From NCBI RefSeq assembly GCF_028885415.1, contig NZ_CP118527.1, forward strand, positions 1,054,001 through 1,118,000: a stretch of DNA of 64,000 nucleotides, given 5' to 3'. The first letter of the stretch is position 1. Each line of letters starts with the position of its first letter. Origin of the DNA: Streptomyces coeruleorubidus (GTDB taxonomy: Bacteria; Actinomycetota; Actinomycetes; Streptomycetales; Streptomycetaceae). A program made the position numbers and the translations under genes. This document shows positions 24,603 to 32,716 of the stretch, piece by piece. A model generated the notes under the pieces. The model was not told the DNA's origin. It saw nothing but the letters and a program-made list of their open reading frames with translations, and did not search any database.

Positions 24603-25862
24603 TCAGGTGCTGGGGACTCGCAGGTCCGCTCTGTCCTGCGCCGCGCCGGTGGCACGGGGGACCAGGACGCGGATGATGAACACGCCCGCGAACGCGGCCA
24701 CCGTCATGCAGGCGGTGATCGTCCAGAGCAGGACGGCCGGGCTGTAGTCGGCCAGGGCGGGGGTGAAGAACGCGGCGACCGCGAAGACCCCCCGTGACAG
24801 GGCGTAGGTGAAGCCCTGGGTGGTGCCGCGGGTGTCCGCGGGCAGCGTGAGCTGCGACCACACCTTGTAGTTCGCCTCCCCGGCGAAGGGGTTGGAGAGC
24901 TGGTAGAGCACGAAGAACACGAGCATGCCGACGAGTGCGCCCGCGGTCAGGGACGCGATGACGAAGGCGAGGATCTGCACCACCGCGGCCACGTGGAACA
25001 ACCGGTCACGCCAGGGACTGTCGGCGACGCGGACGAAGGCGAAGGTGAGCAGCACCCCGATCGGGATGAACGCCAGGTTGATTCCGGTGGCCAGGCTCTG
25101 TGAGGCGTCGCTGACGGTGACGAGCAGATAGGTGCCGAACTGGCCGAAGGTGTTGGCCCCGAGGCCCCAGGTGACGTAGAAGACGAAGGTCGCGGTCATC
25201 GGCAGCAGGGCGGCCCGGGTCCAGATGTTCCTCAGTGCGCTGCCGCGCGAGGCGGCCGCCGTCTCCTCCTCCGTGTCCTGTTCGGCGGACAGCTTCAGGC
25301 GGGAGCGCAGGGCCCAGGTGACGAGCGCGGCGACGGCCAGTTGTCCGGTGATGAGCCGGGCCCCGGTCATGCCCGTGGTGGACAGGACGAAGCCGAGGAA
25401 GATGGCGACGGCGATGCCCAGCATCCACATGACCTGCGTGAAGGCGACGAGTCGTCCCCGGGCCCAGGAGGGTGCGGCGTCCGAGACCACGGCCAGGGAC
25501 GTCGGCAGGTCGGCGCCGGCCGCGAGTCCCGCGACGAGGACGCCGATCAGCAGCGTGATGTCGTCGGGCGCCAGCGTGATGACGATCGCCCCGAGCGCGA
25601 AGCAGAAGATGTCCCAGTTGTAGACGCGGCGGCGGCCGAAGAGGTCGGCGAGCCGGCCGCCGACGAGGGATCCGACGGCGATGCAGCCGGTGACGATCGC
25701 GCTGATCGCACCGGCCATCCACACGCCCATGCCGTAACTGTCGCGGTAGATGGCCAGGTTGACGGAGATGCTGACGATCAGCCCGGCGTCGAGATAGGAG
25801 GCCATGCCCGACAGGGCGGCGGCCTTCCAGAGCTGTTTGGGGATGGGGCGGGTACCGGCCAT
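24603..25862 (-). CDS. MFS sugar transporter
   Basis: The product is 419 residues with 12 predicted membrane helices. The helix 2-3 loop carries GGRLADLFGRRRVY, the Gly-Arg-Arg motif of the sugar-porter and metabolite:H+ symporter branches, and YLDAGLIVSISVNLAIY opens helix 1. The central cytoplasmic loop (about 200-225) is acidic. It is the first gene of a two-gene unit with the isomerase and is divergent from the GH106-like glycosidase, so it probably imports the sugar that enzyme releases. GGAG lies eight bases before ATG 25862. Confidence 0.78.
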   Translation of the reverse strand: MAGTRPIPKQLWKAAALSGMASYLDAGLIVSISVNLAIYRDSYGMGVWMAGAISAIVTGCIAVGSLVGGRLADLFGRRRVYNWDIFCFALGAIVITLAPDDITLLIGVLVAGLAAGADLPTSLAVVSDAAPSWARGRLVAFTQVMWMLGIAVAIFLGFVLSTTGMTGARLITGQLAVAALVTWALRSRLKLSAEQDTEEETAAASRGSALRNIWTRAALLPMTATFVFYVTWGLGANTFGQFGTYLLVTVSDASQSLATGINLAFIPIGVLLTFAFVRVADSPWRDRLFHVAAVVQILAFVIASLTAGALVGMLVFFVLYQLSNPFAGEANYKVWSQLTLPADTRGTTQGFTYALSRGVFAVAAFFTPALADYSPAVLLWTITACMTVAAFAGVFIIRVLVPRATGAAQDRADLRVPST

Positions 25863-25927
25863 GATGCGACTCCGTCGTCTGGTGACATCGCGGTTCCGGG
25901 GGCCTGGTCGCAGCGAATATAGGGCGA

Positions 25928-25942
25928 GAAAAACGTTGCAAC
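25928..25942. promoter_or_regulatory. LacI-type operator 1 of the GH106/isomerase locus
   Basis: GAAAAACGTTGCAAC contains the AAAAACGTT core found again at 26042 and, inverted, at 31138. It lies 66 bases upstream of the MFS start and fits a LacI/GalR operator with a central CG. Confidence 0.6.
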
Positions 25943-26038
25943 AAGGTGTCGCGCAGACATCGGCGACCGAGCGGTGGCTTCCGCCGTGCCGTCCTCGGAT
26001 ATGGCGTGACCGTCCCAGCTCCCCTACGGTGAAGGTGG

Positions 26039-26055
26039 CCTAAAAACGTTTTAGG
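26039..26055. promoter_or_regulatory. LacI-type operator 2 in the 5' leader of the GH106-like gene
   Basis: CCTAAAA-ACG-TTTTAGG is a perfect 7-bp dyad that contains the AAAAACGTT core. It ends two bases before the AAGGA ribosome site of the glycosidase gene, so bound repressor would block transcription into it. Confidence 0.65.
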
Positions 26056-26070
26056 GGAAGGACCGCGTCC

Positions 26071-29000
26071 GTGATCTCCCCCGCGCTCCGGCAGCTTTTC
26101 GACAACCCGCCCCGTGACTTCGGTCCCGCCCCCCTGTGGTGGTGGTCGGGTGCGAAGGTCACCCGCGAGCGACTCGCCTGGCAGATGCGGGCGTTCGCCG
26201 AGGGCGGTGTCCACAACCTCGTCGTGATCAACCTGGCCCCGGCCGGCCCGACGTTCGGCGCCCGGGCCGACGATCCGGCGTGGTTCGGCGAGGAGTGGTG
26301 GGCGCGCTTCACCGACGCCTGCGAGATCGCGGCGGAGTTGGGCACACGCCTGTGGTTCTACGACCAGATCGGGTTCTCCGGGGCCAATGTGCAGGGTGGT
26401 GTGACACGGCGTCATTCCGAGGCCACGGGTAGTGCGCTGCGCTGTCGCGACGTCACCGTCTCCCGGGGCACGGTCGCCCTGCGGGATGCCGAGACCCCGC
26501 TGGCCGCGTACACCGCACGGGGACGACGCCTCGACCTCGCCCCGGACGGCCGGCACACCCTCGCCGTCGCCGCCGCCGACGGAACCGACGTGCGGCTCGT
26601 CACCGCCGTACCCACGGCGTTCGACTACCTGGACCCGGACGCCGTCGGCCTGTTGATGGACGCCGTGCACCACGAGTACGACCGCCGCGTGCCCGAGCAC
26701 CTGGGCACCGTCATCGCGGGCAGCTTCCAGGACGAACTGCCGGGCACGAACGCCTGGAGCCGGCGCTTCGCCGACGAGTTCCGCACCCGGCGCGGCTACG
26801 ACCTGCTCGACCACCTGCCGGCCCTGTTCGGCACGGACGCCACCGTGCCGGAGACGAAGATCCGCGCCGACTACTACGCGGTCCGCGCGGAACTCACCGA
26901 AGAGGCCCTCTTCCGGCCGCTGGCCGCATGGCACCGCGAGCGCGGGATGCTGCTGGGCAGCGACCAGAGCCACCCCGCCCGCGCCGGATACCCGGCCCAG
27001 TCGACGCAGATCTACACCGACTACTTCCGCACCCACCGCTGGTACGGCGCCGCCGGCAGCGACCACCACGGCGACGCCAAGGTGCACTCCTCCATGGCCC
27101 ACCTCTACGGCCACGAACGGGTCTGGATCGAGGCGTTCCACTCCTCCGGCTGGGGCGGCACGCTGGAGGACACCTACCACTGGCTGCTGCCGTTCCTGCG
27201 CAGTGGCGCCAACCTGTACAACCCGCACGCCAGTTACTTCGGCACAGCGGGCGGCTGGTTCGAGTGGGCACCGCCGTCCACCGACTGGCGCCAGCCGTAC
27301 TGGAAGCAGTACCCGGCGTTCTCCCGGGCCGTGGCCCGGATCTGCTCGATCATGTCCTGGGGCAGCTACGTGGCCGACGTGGCGGTCCTGCACCCGACCG
27401 CCACCATGCAGGCACTCGTCCCGCTGGACGCGCCCGTCCAGCACTTCGGCGACGGCCGGCTGGGCGACGGCCACGCCGACGCCGACCAGACACAGCGCCA
27501 CTACCTCGACCTGTGCGGCACGAACAACTGGCTCGCACCGCACCCCGGTGCCCTGGACCGGCACGGCATCTCCTTCGACGTCGTCGACGACGACTCGGTG
27601 CAGCGCGCCAAGGCCGCCGACGGCGCCCTGCGGATCAGGGACCTGGCCTACCGCGCGGTGCTGCTGCCGTCGGCGAGCGTGCTGGAGGAGGAGACGGCGC
27701 GACGGCTGGCCGAACTGCTCGACGCGGGCGGACGGGTCGTCGTCGTGGGCCGTGCGCCGATGACGGCCGCCGGCCGGTCCGGCGACGACTCGGTGGTGGC
27801 AGCCCTGTCGTCGCATCCCCGGCTGGAGCGGGTGCGCGACCCGGAGGACGGCGCGGCGGCGCTGGCCGACGCGGCCGGTCACGCCACGGGCGAGGTGCCG
27901 CTGCTCGTCAGGCGGACGGGGAACGAGGCGGTGGCGCTGGTCACGGCGGCCTTCCCCGAGATCGGCGCCCATCCGCTGCGGGCCGGGGCCTCCCCGTCGG
28001 GCGATGCCGCCGGCACCTCGTCCGTCACCGTCCGGGCCGCGGTCGCCGAGGCCGAGGTCTGGAACCCGGCGACCGGTTCCCGCGCCCCCGCGCACGTCAC
28101 CGTCTGCGCCGACGGCGCCGTCTCGACCATCGACGTACCGCTGGACGGCGCCCCCGCGGCCCTGGTGGTGTGGCGCGAGGGCCGGCCCACGCCCACGCGT
28201 CCTCAACGGCAGACCCCCGCCCAGGTGATCGACGTCTCGGCCGACTGGCACGGCCGCCTGGTCCCCACCATGGACAACACCTGGGGCGATCTGGCCCTGC
28301 CCCTGGGTTCGTCGGTGGACGAACCGCAGATCTGGACCATGGAGTGGACCGAGGGCGCGGCTTGGGAGCGGACCCGGGTCACGTACGGCAACCGGGTCCG
28401 CGTCCTCGCGCCAGTGCCGCTCGGTCAGGTGCCCGAGCCGCTGGACGCCGCGTCCGTGGAGCGGATTCTGGCCGGTGAACTGCCCCTGGTGCCGCCCGAC
28501 GAGGGCTGGGACGTCGCCGTGTACTCGTCTAGCCGCGGCATCCCGGACCCGGGCGGGCTGCTGGGCCTCAAGGGGCTGGTGAACGAGGAGTTCGTACGCG
28601 TCCCGGTGCCGGGCGGCGAAACGGCCGCCCGGGTCCGGGCGATCGTGGAGACCGACCACCGGGGGCCCGCCGAACTGCATGTCGGCGCGGAGTGCGTCAA
28701 GCGGGTGTGGTGGAACGGCGAGCCGCTGGAGCCGGACGGCGGCGGTTACCTGGCCTCCGCCCGGGTCACGGTGTCCCGGGGCCGCAACGTGCTCGAGTAC
28801 GAACTGTCCGGCGCCCAGAGCCGCCCCTCGACGATCTCGGCCGCCGACGGCACGCCCCTGGGCAGCTTGTTCTGTCTGTCGGAGCCGGGCGGGCTCGGGC
28901 CGCGTCCGCGGTTCATGCGCCCACCGGACGGAGTGCGGCCGGACGGCCGCGTCACCTACCGTGCGCGGCTCCGGGTCCCGGACGAGGACGCACGGGCGGT

Positions 29001-30042
29001 GCTCGTCGTCGGTGCCGCCTCGGCGGTCACCGTGCTGCTCGACGGGGACGTCGTGGCGCGGCAGGAGAAGGTGGAGTACTACGAGGCGGACTGGGGCGCC
29101 GTGCCGATGTTCTTCCGGCACGAACCGGCGCTCGGGGCGGGCGAGCACACCCTGGAGGTCGTGGCCGACAGTGCCGACGCCCGGGACGCGGTGTTCGTCG
29201 ATCTGGTGGTGCTCTCCGGGGATGAGGTGACGGCCCTGGTCAGCGGCGCCGGCTGGGAGGCCGAGTCGGGCGGCCGGCGGGGACGGACCGTCGAGGACGA
29301 GCGCAGGCGGGGCGAGTTGCAGCACTGCCACGCCGGGGTGCGGCCGCACCCGCTGCCGGACACCGGGTGGCTCACGGGCCGGCAGGTGCTCGGCGGCACC
29401 GTATGGCCGTCACGGTCCACCGACGACGTCCACGCGACTTCGCAGCGCTTCCGGTTCACCGTGCCGGCGGGAACGGTGTCGCTCGACCTGCCGTTGGCGC
29501 TTCGCGCGAGCGTGCGCGTCGGGGACGGTCCGGAACTCCCCCTGGACGGCGACCAGCTGACACTTCCTCAACCACTCACAGTGCCCACACCGGTCGAGGT
29601 GGTCACGGAACCCACTGCGGTCCTGCGGGGCGGCTCCGCCTGGCGGGGGCCGGTGCGGGTGCGTGCCGTACCGGCGCCGCTGCCCCTGGGGGACTGGCGG
29701 GAGCTGGGGCTGGGCAGTTGGAGCGGAGGCGTGACGTACGCGCGGGCACTGCAGGTGCCGTCGGGACCCGATCCCGTGCTGGATCTCGGGCGGGTGCGCG
29801 GCAGTGTGGAGGTGTCGGTCGACGGGGAGCCGGCCGGTGAGGCGTTCTGCGCGCCGTACCGCTTTCCGCTGCGCGGTGCCGCCGGGCGTACCGTCCGGCT
29901 GGAGGTGACCGTCCGGGGCACGCTGGCGCCGTATCTCGCGGAGGCCACGCCGACGGCCTGGGCGTTCGACTCCCAGCTGTCGTCGGGGCTGTGGGGGCCG
30001 GTGACGCTGCGGATCCCGTCCGACCGGCGGGGCGCCGTCTAG
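26071..30042 (+). CDS. Large GH106-like glycoside hydrolase (alpha-L-rhamnosidase-type)
   Basis: A 1323-residue protein, GTG start at 26071 with AAGGA eight bases upstream. The N-terminus (FDNPPRDFGPAPLWWWSGAKVTRERLAWQM, split as PLWWWSG and RLAWQMRAFAEGGV) and LWFYDQIGFSGANV match the start of GH106 barrels, which place an aromatic-rich WWW segment and an Asp-containing strand near the active site. Later parts include a Rossmann-like middle (about 530-600) and C-terminal beta-sandwich domains (about 800-1300, ELHVGAECVKRVWWNGEPL and VSVDGEPAGEAF). No signal peptide is visible, so it probably acts in the cytoplasm on imported glycosides. Family is assigned by eye; rhamnosidase activity is only the family expectation. 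Confidence 0.6.
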   Translation: MISPALRQLFDNPPRDFGPAPLWWWSGAKVTRERLAWQMRAFAEGGVHNLVVINLAPAGPTFGARADDPAWFGEEWWARFTDACEIAAELGTRLWFYDQIGFSGANVQGGVTRRHSEATGSALRCRDVTVSRGTVALRDAETPLAAYTARGRRLDLAPDGRHTLAVAAADGTDVRLVTAVPTAFDYLDPDAVGLLMDAVHHEYDRRVPEHLGTVIAGSFQDELPGTNAWSRRFADEFRTRRGYDLLDHLPALFGTDATVPETKIRADYYAVRAELTEEALFRPLAAWHRERGMLLGSDQSHPARAGYPAQSTQIYTDYFRTHRWYGAAGSDHHGDAKVHSSMAHLYGHERVWIEAFHSSGWGGTLEDTYHWLLPFLRSGANLYNPHASYFGTAGGWFEWAPPSTDWRQPYWKQYPAFSRAVARICSIMSWGSYVADVAVLHPTATMQALVPLDAPVQHFGDGRLGDGHADADQTQRHYLDLCGTNNWLAPHPGALDRHGISFDVVDDDSVQRAKAADGALRIRDLAYRAVLLPSASVLEEETARRLAELLDAGGRVVVVGRAPMTAAGRSGDDSVVAALSSHPRLERVRDPEDGAAALADAAGHATGEVPLLVRRTGNEAVALVTAAFPEIGAHPLRAGASPSGDAAGTSSVTVRAAVAEAEVWNPATGSRAPAHVTVCADGAVSTIDVPLDGAPAALVVWREGRPTPTRPQRQTPAQVIDVSADWHGRLVPTMDNTWGDLALPLGSSVDEPQIWTMEWTEGAAWERTRVTYGNRVRVLAPVPLGQVPEPLDAASVERILAGELPLVPPDEGWDVAVYSSSRGIPDPGGLLGLKGLVNEEFVRVPVPGGETAARVRAIVETDHRGPAELHVGAECVKRVWWNGEPLEPDGGGYLASARVTVSRGRNVLEYELSGAQSRPSTISAADGTPLGSLFCLSEPGGLGPRPRFMRPPDGVRPDGRVTYRARLRVPDEDARAVLVVGAASAVTVLLDGDVVARQEKVEYYEADWGAVPMFFRHEPALGAGEHTLEVVADSADARDAVFVDLVVLSGDEVTALVSGAGWEAESGGRRGRTVEDERRRGELQHCHAGVRPHPLPDTGWLTGRQVLGGTVWPSRSTDDVHATSQRFRFTVPAGTVSLDLPLALRASVRVGDGPELPLDGDQLTLPQPLTVPTPVEVVTEPTAVLRGGSAWRGPVRVRAVPAPLPLGDWRELGLGSWSGGVTYARALQVPSGPDPVLDLGRVRGSVEVSVDGEPAGEAFCAPYRFPLRGAAGRTVRLEVTVRGTLAPYLAEATPTAWAFDSQLSSGLWGPVTLRIPSDRRGAV

Positions 30043-31058
30043 TCGTCAGAAGGCGGGCGGGTGGAGTCGCGCAGGACGAGGCCGGGGGCGAAGACGCGGG
30101 TCTCGTGGACGTGGTCCGCGCGGGCCTCGATCTCGTCGAGGAGCATCTCCACGGCCGCCCGGCCGAGGTCCTCGACCGGCTGCCGGACCGTCGTGAGGGT
30201 GGTGGCGCCGAAGCTCGCGATGTCGAGGTCGCCGTAGCCGACGACCTGTACGTCCTCGGGGATGCGCACGCCCCGGTCGGTCAGCCCGCGGCACAGGCCG
30301 GCGGCGAGGAAGTCGTTGGTGCAGAAGACCCCGTCGGGCAGTTCCCCGAGGTCGTGCGCGATCCGCGTGCCGTACGCGACGGTCATCCGCTCGGCGACGA
30401 CCTGGTCCAGCCGGGCCTCGCGCCGGCTGCGCACGGCCTGCCGGGCGCCCTGGTAGCGGTCGGCGCACTGGCGTATGCCGCGCTCGCCGTTGACGACGAG
30501 GATGTCGCGCGCGCCTCGGTCGAGGAGGTGCTGTACGGCGATACGGCCGCCGGCGATGTCGTCGACGGAGGCCGAGCAGCCCTCCCGGTCGGGCATCGCG
30601 CGGTCGGCCAGGACGAGCGGGATGCCCCGCTCGCGCAGCCGGGCGAGCCGGCCCGGGTCGGCGCTGAGCGGCACGACGACGACGCCGACGGCCCGTTGCT
30701 CGACGAGCATGCTGAAGTAGCCCTGCTCCCGCTCCGGGGCGTCCCCGCTGTGGCACAGGACGAGGGAGTAGCCGTGGTCGTAGGCCGCGTCCGCGGCGCC
30801 CCGTGCGATGCGCGCGTAGAAGGAGTTGGTCACGTCGGGCAGCACCAGGCCGATGGCCGAGGCGCGCCCGGTGCGCAGGCCGGCGGCTCCCGGGTGGGGG
30901 ACGTAGTCGAGCGCGGCGACCGCGATGCGGACGCGCTCGGCGGTCTGTGCGTTGACGCGCTCGGGCCGGTTGAGCACGTTCGACACGGTGGACACCGAGA
31001 CGCCGGCGGCGGCCGCGACGTCCTGGATGCGGGCGGGGCGTGCCGGAATGGCGTCCAC
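30039..31058 (-). CDS. LacI-family repressor of the GH106/isomerase locus
   Basis: The 339-residue product starts at GTG 31058. The HTH and hinge read RIQDVAAAAGVSVSTVSNVL and VRIAVAALDYVPHPGA. The sensor domain follows the family pattern (IGLVLPDVTNSFYARIARGA; GVFCTNDFLAAGLCRGL; VVGYGDLDIASF; LTTVRQP). Its stop overlaps the glycosidase stop in a CTAG shared by both strands (30039-30042). Its own promoter region has an AACGTTTTT site (31136), the inverse of those flanking the MFS/glycosidase divergon, which supports control of the whole locus and itself. Ribosome-site spacing before GTG 31058 is poor, so the start is not certain. Confidence 0.87.
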   Translation of the reverse strand: MDAIPARPARIQDVAAAAGVSVSTVSNVLNRPERVNAQTAERVRIAVAALDYVPHPGAAGLRTGRASAIGLVLPDVTNSFYARIARGAADAAYDHGYSLVLCHSGDAPEREQGYFSMLVEQRAVGVVVVPLSADPGRLARLRERGIPLVLADRAMPDREGCSASVDDIAGGRIAVQHLLDRGARDILVVNGERGIRQCADRYQGARQAVRSRREARLDQVVAERMTVAYGTRIAHDLGELPDGVFCTNDFLAAGLCRGLTDRGVRIPEDVQVVGYGDLDIASFGATTLTTVRQPVEDLGRAAVEMLLDEIEARADHVHETRVFAPGLVLRDSTRPPSDD

Positions 31059-31135
31059 CCCCTCGCTGTGGAAGCCGTGCGACCAGGCACGACGGTGTCC
31101 TTCATGGGAGCCGCAAGTATAACGTGACCGGGCGT

Positions 31136-31148
31136 GGAACGTTTTTCC
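31136..31148. promoter_or_regulatory. LacI-type operator 3 upstream of the repressor gene
   Basis: GGAACGTTTTTCC, read on the minus strand as GGAAAAACGTTCC, repeats the AAAAACGTT core of operators 1 and 2. It lies 78 bases upstream of the LacI start, consistent with autoregulation. Confidence 0.6.
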
Positions 31149-31172
31149 CGCCCGATCGCCGTTGTCTCCGGG

Positions 31173-31949
31173 TCAGGCGGAGGGCGCGCCGGTGAGGACT
31201 TCCACGCGGCCGGTGTCGAGCGAGTAGTAGGCGCTGACGACGGCCAGGTCGCCCTTCTTCACGAGCGGGGCGAGGTCCCTGTTGGTCCGCAGCTCGGCGG
31301 CGGTCTGCTTGGTGTGGATCCGCACCATGGCGTCGACGGGGTCGGCGTGCTTCGCCCTGGTGGTCTCCCGGTAGGCGGGCCGCAGGGCGTCGGAGATCGC
31401 CTGGAGGTTGCCGGGCAGCTTCTTGCCGTCGCGCATCGCCTCGTAGGCCGCCTTGACGGCACCGCAGCGCTGGTGTCCGAGGACCACGATCAGCGGGGTG
31501 CCGGACGTCATCGGCCCGTACTCCACGGAACCGACGACCACCGGTCCCACGACCTGCCCGCCCGTGCGCATCACGAACAGGTCGCCGAGGCCTGTGTCGA
31601 AGACGAGCTCCGGCGGAACGCGCGAGTCGATGCAGGAGAGGATGACGCCGTAGGGGTCCTGCGCCTCGGCGACGAACTCGCGCCGCTTGGGGTCGCGGTC
31701 GGGGTGCTGGAGCTTTCCGTCCACCCAGCGCTTGTTGCCCTCCATCAGCCGCGCGAACGCCGCCCAGGGCGAGTCCGGTCGCGCGCCCGCCGCGGGCGAG
31801 GGCGAGGGGGTGTTCGCCGCGCCCACGGCCGATGTCTTCCCGCTGTTGGTGGTGTCCGAGTTCGACGAGCAGGCGGTGAGCATGGCTGCGGTGGCAGCCA
31901 GCCCGCCGGTGAGTATGGCCCTGCGCTGCGGTGTCCTGACGGTACTCAT
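31173..31949 (-). CDS. Exported beta-class carbonic anhydrase
   Basis: The 258-residue product has the beta-carbonic anhydrase zinc site: Cys106 and Asp108/Arg110 in LSCIDSRVPP, then His159 and Cys162 in LGHQRCGAV. It interconverts CO2 and bicarbonate. The N-terminus is unusual for this normally cytoplasmic class: RTPQRRAILTGGLAATAAML resembles a twin-arginine signal and ends in a lipobox LTAC (Cys27), followed by a Ser/Thr/Pro linker. The enzyme is therefore likely a lipoprotein on the outer face of the membrane. GAAAGGGAC precedes ATG 31949. It is divergent from nothing close; the gap to the LacI gene is 114 bases. Confidence 0.87.
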   Translation of the reverse strand: MSTVRTPQRRAILTGGLAATAAMLTACSSNSDTTNSGKTSAVGAANTPSPSPAAGARPDSPWAAFARLMEGNKRWVDGKLQHPDRDPKRREFVAEAQDPYGVILSCIDSRVPPELVFDTGLGDLFVMRTGGQVVGPVVVGSVEYGPMTSGTPLIVVLGHQRCGAVKAAYEAMRDGKKLPGNLQAISDALRPAYRETTRAKHADPVDAMVRIHTKQTAAELRTNRDLAPLVKKGDLAVVSAYYSLDTGRVEVLTGAPSA

Positions 31950-32105
31950 GTGGCCGTCCCTTTCGGTCTCCGTTCTCCCTGGCGGGAGCGGTGATCCAAC
32001 TGTCGTGGGAGGCCGGTTAGCGCTCGTACAGCGCCGATGCAGCGCAGGAGAAGTGCTGTTCCAAAACGCGGGGAGTGAGGGCTTCGGACCCTGTGTGATG
32101 CCTCG

Positions 32106-32596
32106 TCACAAGCCGACTGTCGTGCGGTGCTCGTAGTCCAGCCCGTGTTCGGTGCAGCGTCCCTCCCCGCGTGGGCAGATCATCGAGTACTCGCTGACCC
32201 GGGCCCGGTACACCCGCCACGGGGCGGGCGGACGCACCTCCTCCGGGGCGAGGGAGCGGCCGCCACGCCCGGCCGGGCCCGGGATCACTCGCAGACCCTC
32301 CAGGGCTTCCTCCCCGTGGAGTTCCTCCGCCGTGGCCTTCAGGTACAGGGCGAGGGGGCTCGCCGAGCCCACCGGGCCCGGGAGTCGTGCAGGACGATGC
32401 CGATCCTGGGCTCGTGGGCGATGTTGCGGGAGTGCGTGACCTCGGGGGACGAGACCCAGTACAAGTCCCGCCCGTCCTCGGTGGAGTAGAAGACGGGCGA
32501 GGCCCAAGGGGCGCCGTCCGCGCCGACGGTGGCCAGCACCATGTACAAGTTCCCGTCGATGATCGCGCGTGCCTCGCTGCGGCTGTCCTCACTCAT
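32106..32596 (-). pseudogene. Pyridoxamine 5'-phosphate oxidase-family FMN-binding protein, frameshifted
   Basis: The first 60 or so residues (SEARAIIDGNLYMVLATV, WASPVFYSTEDGRDLYWVSS, HSRNIAHEPRIGIVLHDS) are a flavin split-barrel of the PNPOx superfamily. The frame then slips into RARWARRAPSP and stops at 32339. The neighbouring frame continues the family sequence (PVGSASPLALYLKATAEEL, GLRVIPG, PWRVYRARVSEYSMICPRG) to a TGA at 32106. The break lies near 32371-32385 in a C/G-rich run, so it could be a real inactivating indel or a sequencing error. Joined, the protein would be about 163 residues, normal for the family. Start ATG 32596 has GGGGGAA upstream. Confidence 0.75.
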
Positions 32597-32716
32597 GCGT
32601 TCCCCCTGTTCCCGGTGTTTCCGGTGTTTCCGGTCGGATGGGGGTCACTCTAGGAGCGCTTGCCGGGGGCTTGCGCGGCACTGGGGCTCGCTCGGCGTGA
32701 ACCGCACAACTGCCGG

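Noticed and set aside
22865..24676. 603-codon open frame opposite the isomerase gene
   Set aside because: It mirrors the real gene, with no motif or suitable start.
25006..29349. 1447-codon open frame on the minus strand
   Set aside because: It is antisense to the GH106-like gene and then runs through the MFS gene in a wrong frame. Its composition is Arg/Gly/Pro/His-heavy with no domain; it is a high-GC frame shadow.
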